The position numbers were made by a program, and so were the translations under genes. Of a DNA stretch of 59,381 bases, positions 52,413-59,381 are shown piece by piece. Location of the stretch: positions 1-59,381 of the forward strand of contig WRLA01000010.1 in the NCBI GenBank assembly GCA_009777825.1, read 5' to 3'. Numbering within the stretch: position 1 is the first letter of the stretch; every line of letters starts with the position of its first letter. Under the pieces are notes generated by a model. The model saw nothing but the letters and a program-made list of their open reading frames with translations. It searched no databases and was not told the origin of the DNA. This DNA is from Bacteroidales bacterium. Lineage in GTDB: Bacteria; Bacteroidota; Bacteroidia; Bacteroidales; WRLA01.

Positions 52413-53282
52413 TTATTTCAGAATTTCGATAACTTGTTCGACTGTCAGGCTTGTGATGGCAGCGATGGTTTCAATGGGTATTCCGGCGCGATGGGAGTTG
52501 ATGACTACTTGTTTGGCTTTCTTTGTTTCGCCGATTTTTTCACCTTCATCTAATCCGGCTAAACGACTGGCTTCCATGGCGCTGGTGGCGTAGTTCATGT
52601 TTTTCAGATGGTTGTAATAATCTCGCTTTTCTTCTTCCGACAGGTTGTCTATCCTTAATTTTTCCTGCGCCTCTTTTAATCCCGGCGCCGTGATTTTCTC
52701 GGGCACCGCTGTGTTTTTCAGAAAATATATCCACTCATCTAAGGGCGTTTTGGCAACATCATCGAAGTTTTCTACCCGCAAAACGTAATATTCGGGATAA
52801 ATATCGCTCACTTTTTCTCGCTTTATCCGTTTTTGCTGACCCTTGGTGAGTTCAAGTATATCGCCGGTATGAATACCTCGAAATTCGGTATAGCCGTGAT
52901 AAACATAGTCTTTCCCATCGCCGAATTTGAAATAAACAATGTTGACAGAGTATATTTTCTTTATCTTTTCGTATTTGTCGCCCTCTTTCAGATAGTCGCA
53001 AACGACTTTTGAAACGCCATACAGCATTCTTTGATAATAATCTATTTCGTCGTTGTTTTGAATTTCAATGATTATCTTTTCGCCTGTTTCGTCCTCTACT
53101 AAAATATCTACCCGATTAATTTTATCCTCTTTACGCCTTTTATTTCCTTCGCTCTCAAGGACTCTCATTATGCGAATCTGTTTTTCGAGCAAACAACTCA
53201 AAAAACCATTCACCACATCAAAATCGGCTTTATTTCTTAACAACCGCTTTATTGCCCAATCAAAACGAATGTAATTTTCCAT
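52413..53282 (-). CDS. Rpn-family PD-(D/E)XK nuclease/transposase-like protein
   Basis: A 289-residue protein of the Rpn/PDDEXK_2 family. The nuclease core is NRVDILVEDETGEKIIIEIQ (Asp about 59, Glu-x-Gln about 73-75) after MENYIRFDWAIKRLLRNKAD. The C-terminal tail (AKQVVINSHRAGIPIETIAA, then ITSLTVEQVIEILK) is the usual helix-turn-helix-like end. Rpn proteins promote RecA-independent recombination in Escherichia coli. Bacteroidota carry many mobile copies. It is divergent from eno, sharing a back-to-back promoter region. Confidence 0.9.
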   Translation of the reverse strand: MENYIRFDWAIKRLLRNKADFDVVNGFLSCLLEKQIRIMRVLESEGNKRRKEDKINRVDILVEDETGEKIIIEIQNNDEIDYYQRMLYGVSKVVCDYLKEGDKYEKIKKIYSVNIVYFKFGDGKDYVYHGYTEFRGIHTGDILELTKGQQKRIKREKVSDIYPEYYVLRVENFDDVAKTPLDEWIYFLKNTAVPEKITAPGLKEAQEKLRIDNLSEEEKRDYYNHLKNMNYATSAMEASRLAGLDEGEKIGETKKAKQVVINSHRAGIPIETIAAITSLTVEQVIEILK

Positions 53283-53304
53283 GATAAATTATTGTGATTT
53301 ATAT

Positions 53305-53341
53305 GGTGCAAAGGTACGATTTTTTTTCATACCTTTGCACC
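53305..53341. promoter_or_regulatory. back-to-back promoters of the Rpn gene and eno
   Basis: GGTGCAAAGGTA (53305-53316) and TACCTTTGCACC (53330-53341) are a perfect 12-base inverted repeat with a 13-base spacer. Each arm is a -7 element reading outward: left toward the Rpn gene (start 53282), right toward eno (start 53379). The two promoters must share upstream DNA, so polymerase binding is probably mutually exclusive. Confidence 0.7.
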
Positions 53342-53375
53342 CTTTAAAAATTTAAAAACCAGTAAATCATATTGA

Positions 53376-54665
<1,290 letters not shown>

Positions 54666-54790
54666 CGTATCAACCCCAATCCCGTCTATAAACCCGACGG
54701 AATCAATGTTTTTTGTACCATTACCACATGTTTCAGTGATTAGATAAACAACAATTATAAGGCAAGTTTCGTTATTTAGAACAATAAGAT

Positions 54791-55273
54791 ATGAATAACG
54801 TTACATTATCAATCGGCGGAAACTTAGGCAACCGCATGGAAAACATCCGGCGAGCGCTTGACTATATCGAAGAACGGATAGGCAAAATCAAACAACGTTC
54901 ATCCGTTTACGAGAGCGAGCCGTGGGGATTTGAGGCGGAGCATCGCTTTTTAAACGCTGTCGTCGTGGCGGAGACGGCGCTGTCGCCGGAGGTAGTGTTG
55001 CGGGAGGCGCAGGAGATAGAAAATATCATGGGGCGCATACGCAGTGGAAGTGGTTATAGTTCACGTACTATGGATATTGACATTCTGTTCTTTAACGACG
55101 ACATCATCAATACGCCGACGCTCACCGTTCCGCATCCACGGCTTCACGAGCGGCATTTTGTTCTACTACCGCTCGCTGAGATTATGCCGGATAGGGTGCA
55201 TCCGGTTTTGCGGGAGAGTGTTAAAGATCTATTGGCTATTCCTCTCGATGTCCTTTCCCTATCCATCCCGTAA
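54791..55273 (+). CDS. folK: 6-hydroxymethyl-7,8-dihydropterin pyrophosphokinase
   Basis: A 160-residue HPPK that adds pyrophosphate to 6-hydroxymethyl-dihydropterin in folate synthesis. LSIGGNLGNRMENIRRALDY is the substrate-binding start. SSVYESEPWGFEAEHRFLNA, SRTMDIDILFF (Mg-binding Asp pair) and PHPRLHERHFVLLPLAEI are signatures. Its last 38 bases overlap the convergent PEGA-domain gene. Confidence 0.93.
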   Translation: MNNVTLSIGGNLGNRMENIRRALDYIEERIGKIKQRSSVYESEPWGFEAEHRFLNAVVVAETALSPEVVLREAQEIENIMGRIRSGSGYSSRTMDIDILFFNDDIINTPTLTVPHPRLHERHFVLLPLAEIMPDRVHPVLRESVKDLLAIPLDVLSLSIP

Positions 55274-56735
55274 ACAGATTGATGCGCAGGTTCAACTGCA
55301 AACTCGGTTTATACTCCTCGTAGCCTTCTAAATGGGCGCTGGAGTAGAAAAACTGCAGTTCCGGGTCAATAGAGAAACGGTTGCTGAACAAAAGCCGTAA
55401 GCCGATGCCCGCCGTAGCGCCGAAACCAACGCCGCCCTCCACGTAATCGGTATAAGCCGCGCCGGTTTTGTCGTAATAGACATATTTGATGTTATATTTC
55501 AATGGCGGACGCTGCGAATCGCCGAGAACAGGGATGTTGACATAATTCTCTTTCACGACGATATTGTTCAGGTTGAACCCGCCAAAGAGATACCAATTCG
55601 TATATTCCCCCGCGCGGAACTCTCTGCTGTACAAAAGGTTGATGTGAAACCGGTTTTCCGTGCCATGCACGCTACTTTTGTCGTAGTAGTTGTCTTTGTT
55701 ACCGGGCGTCTCCTGTATGTAATAGAATATCAGCGCTCCATTGGTTTTTAGGTGATGGTAGTCGAAAGAGATATAGATACGGTTCATCTTTAAAAAGGTG
55801 AATCCGGTATAAAGACCAAAGTTGGCGGCTGCATTATAAGCCATATTTTCCGAAAATCCGATGTTTGTGGTGTCAAAATCATAAGATCCGATGGCCTCTT
55901 TGATGTCGTTATAAGCGCTGGTGGTATAGCCCGGATAGGTTTCGAAGATGCGGTTGAAACTGTTTCTGTTTTGGGGACTTCCGTTGTAATAGTTGGCGGG
56001 GTAGTTGTTGGGAAAAACCGCTCCGAAACTGAATCCGGCGAACCATCCGTTGTCTTGCGGATCACGTTCCTTTTTCACCTTTACCGGTTTTGTTGATTGG
56101 CGGGCAAGGCGTGAGGATGTCTGCATATCCGCTGGCTTTGCCGTTAACGAGGTCAGGGTGATGACGAGGTCGGTCGTTTTATCCGCCTCGACCACCACTT
56201 TGTTGTTGACGTAATCTTTATGGTCGGCGGCGCTCAGTCGCACTTTATACTCGCCTGTTGTCAGTCCTGTCAGGAAACGGGGCGACATCCCTTGTGAAAC
56301 ATCGTCGAGGAAAATCTCCGCCGCCGGATTGCATCTGATATAGATGCTCCCTTTGCTTTCAGACGAATCGCCCACGACGACCTCCATCTCATACACCCGC
56401 GCCGATTGCAAAAACGACGGCGTCTGATATTTGAGCCTCTCAAACCCCGGCGCCTCAAAAGTGAAATCTATGGTCGTCGGCGAGACATACAGAAAATACG
56501 AACCGTCCGGTTGCGCAATACTCGCCGTGATGGCAGGGTCGGCTTTGACCTTGAGATTCGCCACCGACATCTTCAACTTGACCAATGCACACACTTGCCG
56601 CTTGTCGTTAAAACGTTTTTGATGCAGAGCCGTCGGATCGTCTTCATTGAGCCTGAAAACGGATACTTCGAGTTTCGCCGCTATGCCGCGTCCGGCGAAT
56701 AAAAGCAGTATGATAAATAATTTCAGTGATTTCAT
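55236..56735 (-). CDS. PEGA-domain outer membrane beta-barrel protein
   Basis: A 499-residue exported protein (signal peptide MKSLKLFIILLLFAGRGIAA). The N-terminal half has beta-sandwich stretches including a PEGA-like domain (about 130-195: SIYIRCNPAAEIFLDDVSQG, then GLTTGEYKVRLSAADHKDY). The C-terminal half (240-499) is a barrel ending INLFTGWIGKG. It could anchor to peptidoglycan or sugars and sit in the outer membrane; function is unknown. A -7 element TACCTTTGCAGC directly abuts the ATG, suggesting a leaderless transcript. Confidence 0.78.
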   Translation of the reverse strand: MKSLKLFIILLLFAGRGIAAKLEVSVFRLNEDDPTALHQKRFNDKRQVCALVKLKMSVANLKVKADPAITASIAQPDGSYFLYVSPTTIDFTFEAPGFERLKYQTPSFLQSARVYEMEVVVGDSSESKGSIYIRCNPAAEIFLDDVSQGMSPRFLTGLTTGEYKVRLSAADHKDYVNNKVVVEADKTTDLVITLTSLTAKPADMQTSSRLARQSTKPVKVKKERDPQDNGWFAGFSFGAVFPNNYPANYYNGSPQNRNSFNRIFETYPGYTTSAYNDIKEAIGSYDFDTTNIGFSENMAYNAAANFGLYTGFTFLKMNRIYISFDYHHLKTNGALIFYYIQETPGNKDNYYDKSSVHGTENRFHINLLYSREFRAGEYTNWYLFGGFNLNNIVVKENYVNIPVLGDSQRPPLKYNIKYVYYDKTGAAYTDYVEGGVGFGATAGIGLRLLFSNRFSIDPELQFFYSSAHLEGYEEYKPSLQLNLRINLFTGWIGKGHREE

Positions 56736-56754
56736 GCTGCAAAGGTACGAATTT

Positions 56755-59381
56755 CTACGGAATCACCACTACTTTCCCTTCTTTCCCATTCGCCTGTATC
56801 ACATAAGTCCCCGGCTGCACGTTGCTAAGTGTGAGCGTGATGGGGTTTTTGGTAGCGATGACGCTGCGCACGCACATGCCATACTGGTTGAAGACCTGCA
56901 CAGTACACCCTTCTACGACGCCTTCGACGGTGAACGTATTGCCCGAAATCACGGGGTTGGGATAGATGACTAAGTCACCACTGGGCGGGTTGGAGAGTGG
57001 GTTGTAGTCGAGTGCCTTATGCGTAGAGCAGAGCGGTCCGTGGCTGCTGGTGAGCAGTTCGAACATGTACCATGTCGGCGCCAATTCAAGGAGGTCGGTG
57101 ATGGCAGGACCTGCCGAGTAACTGAATTCGTCTATGGTGCGTGTGGTGGGTTCTATGTTGCCGTTTTTGTACCAGATACAGCCGGTTACGATGTAATGTT
57201 CTTCCGCTAACTTCCTGAGGTTGAGCATAAAGGTGTTGTTCCAGAGGGTGGGTGCGTAGGTGTCGAAGTCGAGTGCGTAGAAGTTAGCGACGACGGTTAC
57301 GTCTTTCGTAACGGTGAAGGTGTATATCGGGTCGAGTGAGACGATGTCGTCGTCTATTGTCCAGTGGGCGAAGCGATAGCAACTCGTGGTGGTCGCCACG
57401 ACGGTTACGCTTTCGTCTTCCCCATAGACGCCGTCGCCTTCGGTAAAGCCATAGTTCGGGTCGTTGACATCGGTGATGACGGTATAGAAGATGCTATCGA
57501 AATGTGCTACCAAAGTACGGGATTGCGTTACGGTGAACGTGTAAATGGAATCCGGAGAAACCGGCATACCATTTTCCGTCCAGTTGATAAACATGTAGTG
57601 CGGATTGGGAGTTGCTTTTACGGTGGCTTCTTCGTTGTTATCGTAAAATCCGCCGCCGGTAACTGTGCCGCCTATCGGCGGATCTGCTATGACGGTGATA
57701 TCGAACGATTGTATGGTGAAATTGGCGACCAAAACGCGGGATGATTTTATGTCAAATGAATAGTGATCAAGATTAGAAACCGGAACGCCATTTTCCGTCC
57801 AGTTATCGAATTGATAGCCTTCAGCGGGGATTGCTATGACGATGACGGGATCTCCGCAGGGGGCATCGGTGTAGTTTTGGAGGGCTGTGCCACCGGTTGG
57901 CGGATTGGCGAAGACGGTAACATTGAAAGTTTTCTGTTCAAAGTTAGCGACGAGGGTGCGCGGTTCGGTTACCAAAAATTCATAATCAGTGGTGTAGCAA
58001 ACCGGTACACCATCTTCCGTCCAGTTGATGAAAGTAAAACAGTCGTCGGGGATTGCTGTTACCGTGATGATTTCTCCGCAGAGTTGATTGCCGCCGCCCT
58101 CGACGTCGCCGCCTGCCGGTGGATTTCTCAACAGGGTGATGGCGAAGGTTTTCTGTGCAAAGTTGGCGACCAAATCGCGGTCTTCGAGTACTACAAAGGT
58201 GTATTCGGCGTCGTAGGAGACTATAACGCCGTCTTCTGTCCAGTAGAGGAAGGTGAAGCAGGTGTCGGCGATGGCGGTTACGGTGATGGTTTCGCCGCAG
58301 AGGATGCCGGTAGCGCCGCCGGTAGCGTCATTGTCGCCGACTTCCGGATCTACAGATACCGTAATATTGCAATATCTTATCGTAAAGTGCGCCACAATAT
58401 CGCGGTCTTCTTCAAGTACAAAGGTATAAGGATTTTCGTTGGAGACGAAATTACCGTTTTCCGTCCATTCGACGAAGGTGTAACATTCGTCGGGGATAGC
58501 CGTGATGGTGATGCTGTCGCCGCAGGGGAGTCCGGTGCCGTCGCCGGTAACTTCGCCGGTGTTTGGCGAATCTACCGACAGGGCGACGTCGTAGAGTATA
58601 ATCTCGAAGTTTGCAACCAAAGTACGTGATTTTGTTACGGTGAACGGGTATTGCGGGTTGAGCCAAACCGTATTTCCGTTTTCCGTCCAATCAACAAAGT
58701 TGTAGCACGGGTGGGCGATGGCTTCGACGGTGATATTGTCGCCTGCCTCGTAGGTACCTGCGCCGATGAGCATTGTTGCGCCGTCGGGCGGGTTTGCCAA
58801 AAGGATGATATCGTAGGTGTCTTTCTCAAAATGTGCTACCAGATGAGTGGATTTTTCTACTATAAATGTGTAAGACGCATTGGTAGAAACTTCATCGCCA
58901 TCTACTGTCCAATTGATAAAATGGTAGCCGTCGTCGGGGAAAGCATGTACCGTTTTGGATGCTTTGCAGGGGATGTTTGTTGCCGGTATTTCAACGAAGA
59001 CTTGACCACCATTTGGTGTTGGTTGGTCTGCTTCTACGGTAACGTCGAAATACGACAGTTCGAAATTCGCAATTAAAGTGCAAGATTCTTCTACGTCAAA
59101 CGCATAGAAAGCGTCCCATGAAACCACAACGCCGTTGAGCGTCCAGTTGACGAAGGTGTAGCAGGGTTCGGGGAATGCCTTCACGATAACGGTTTCTCTG
59201 CAATCATAGATACCGCCGCCGGAGACTGTTCCACCGTCTGGCGGATTGGGTAACACGGTGATTTGGAATGTTTTAACCTCAAAGTTAGCAAACAAAATCA
59301 GGTTGTCGCCAACGATAAACTTGTACAGCGGGTCGGTAGAGACGATTGTGCCGTCGAGGTCTGTCCAGTTCACAAATTCGT
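56755..59381 (-). CDS. large type IX-secreted protein with ten InlB B-like repeats (5' end outside window)
   Basis: The frame is open to the right edge, so the N-terminus is missing; at least 875 residues are present. Ten tandem units of about 75 residues share the pattern FxNWTExGxxVSxxxxYxFxV, then xxRTLVANF and (N/D)PPxGGTVxGGG. This resembles the divergent InlB B-repeat/Listeria-Bacteroides repeat class of adhesins. After the repeats a separate domain (about 100 residues) leads to a type A sorting domain: LVIYPNPVISGNTFTVEG, then VQPGTYVIQANGKEGKVVVI. Probably a cell-surface adhesin anchored through the type IX system (inference). Its stop lies 19 bases before the PEGA gene promoter region. 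Confidence 0.85.
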   Translation of the reverse strand, partial: EFVNWTDLDGTIVSTDPLYKFIVGDNLILFANFEVKTFQITVLPNPPDGGTVSGGGIYDCRETVIVKAFPEPCYTFVNWTLNGVVVSWDAFYAFDVEESCTLIANFELSYFDVTVEADQPTPNGGQVFVEIPATNIPCKASKTVHAFPDDGYHFINWTVDGDEVSTNASYTFIVEKSTHLVAHFEKDTYDIILLANPPDGATMLIGAGTYEAGDNITVEAIAHPCYNFVDWTENGNTVWLNPQYPFTVTKSRTLVANFEIILYDVALSVDSPNTGEVTGDGTGLPCGDSITITAIPDECYTFVEWTENGNFVSNENPYTFVLEEDRDIVAHFTIRYCNITVSVDPEVGDNDATGGATGILCGETITVTAIADTCFTFLYWTEDGVIVSYDAEYTFVVLEDRDLVANFAQKTFAITLLRNPPAGGDVEGGGNQLCGEIITVTAIPDDCFTFINWTEDGVPVCYTTDYEFLVTEPRTLVANFEQKTFNVTVFANPPTGGTALQNYTDAPCGDPVIVIAIPAEGYQFDNWTENGVPVSNLDHYSFDIKSSRVLVANFTIQSFDITVIADPPIGGTVTGGGFYDNNEEATVKATPNPHYMFINWTENGMPVSPDSIYTFTVTQSRTLVAHFDSIFYTVITDVNDPNYGFTEGDGVYGEDESVTVVATTTSCYRFAHWTIDDDIVSLDPIYTFTVTKDVTVVANFYALDFDTYAPTLWNNTFMLNLRKLAEEHYIVTGCIWYKNGNIEPTTRTIDEFSYSAGPAITDLLELAPTWYMFELLTSSHGPLCSTHKALDYNPLSNPPSGDLVIYPNPVISGNTFTVEGVVEGCTVQVFNQYGMCVRSVIATKNPITLTLSNVQPGTYVIQANGKEGKVVVIP

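Overview
The window looks like a chromosomal segment of a Bacteroidota bacterium, most likely a Bacteroidales relative outside the genus Bacteroides. The grounds are the many promoter-like sequences of the Bacteroidota type (TAnnTTTGCA about 10-60 bases before genes), the type IX secretion protein PorV, several proteins with type IX C-terminal sorting domains, an S46 dipeptidyl-peptidase like that of Porphyromonas, and many dispersed non-coding repeat words of a kind common in this phylum. No rRNA, tRNA or CRISPR array was recognised.

Layout. 0-7 kb: DPP11-type S46 peptidase, porV, a DUF433/DUF5615 toxin-antitoxin pair, ispF, and a convergent TolC-like lipoprotein. 7-16 kb: ECF sigma factor, sodium:alanine symporter, hipBA, purH, a LPG-synthase-type membrane protein, rfaE2 and kbl. 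15-24 kb: YdcF-like protein, hicBA, trmD, a PIN toxin with a 54-residue partner gene, C69 dipeptidase, a gliding-motility-type secreted protein, a DUF4143 ATPase, prmA and a lipoprotein. 24-34.5 kb: one long minus-strand run of touching or overlapping genes. Its outer members (FAD oxidoreductase, B12-binding radical SAM enzyme, CoA-ligase-like enzyme, acyltransferase, ABC-2 permease) could form one lipid or pigment pathway. The middle (BRO-N protein, unknown small protein, esterase, AlbA/HATPase regulator with expanding repeats) looks like an accessory insertion. 34.5-40 kb: transposase relic, a type IX-secreted DUF4874/DUF4832 protein, then an AT-rich island with a lipoprotein barrel, an Rhs-linker-like secreted protein with a possible immunity gene, and a truncated barrel gene. 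40-44.4 kb: exbB-exbD-tonB, a barrel protein, a SFPD-repeat secreted protein and manA. 44.7-59.4 kb: LolC/E-like permease, comM, a chimeric pseudogene, gapA, metG-mreC, an Rpn-type nuclease, eno, folK, a PEGA-domain barrel protein, and the 3' part of a large type IX-secreted protein with ten B-repeat-like units.

Themes. (1) Core metabolism (gapA, eno, purH, ispF, folK, kbl, manA) is interleaved with small mobile or selfish modules: four toxin-antitoxin-like pairs, BRO-N genes, a transposase relic and an Rhs-like remnant. (2) Short dispersed repeats fill intergenic spaces and in three places have entered coding sequence (trmD tail, esterase, FAD oxidoreductase). Two of these carry the same G-rich word in different reading frames. 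(3) Regulatory layouts stand out: a 19-20 base element at identical spacing before two unrelated promoters, a perfect palindrome at the hipBA promoter, a double dyad at the DUF4143 promoter, and a 12-base inverted repeat formed by back-to-back promoters of eno and the Rpn gene. All functional statements come from reading the translations; no database search was run.
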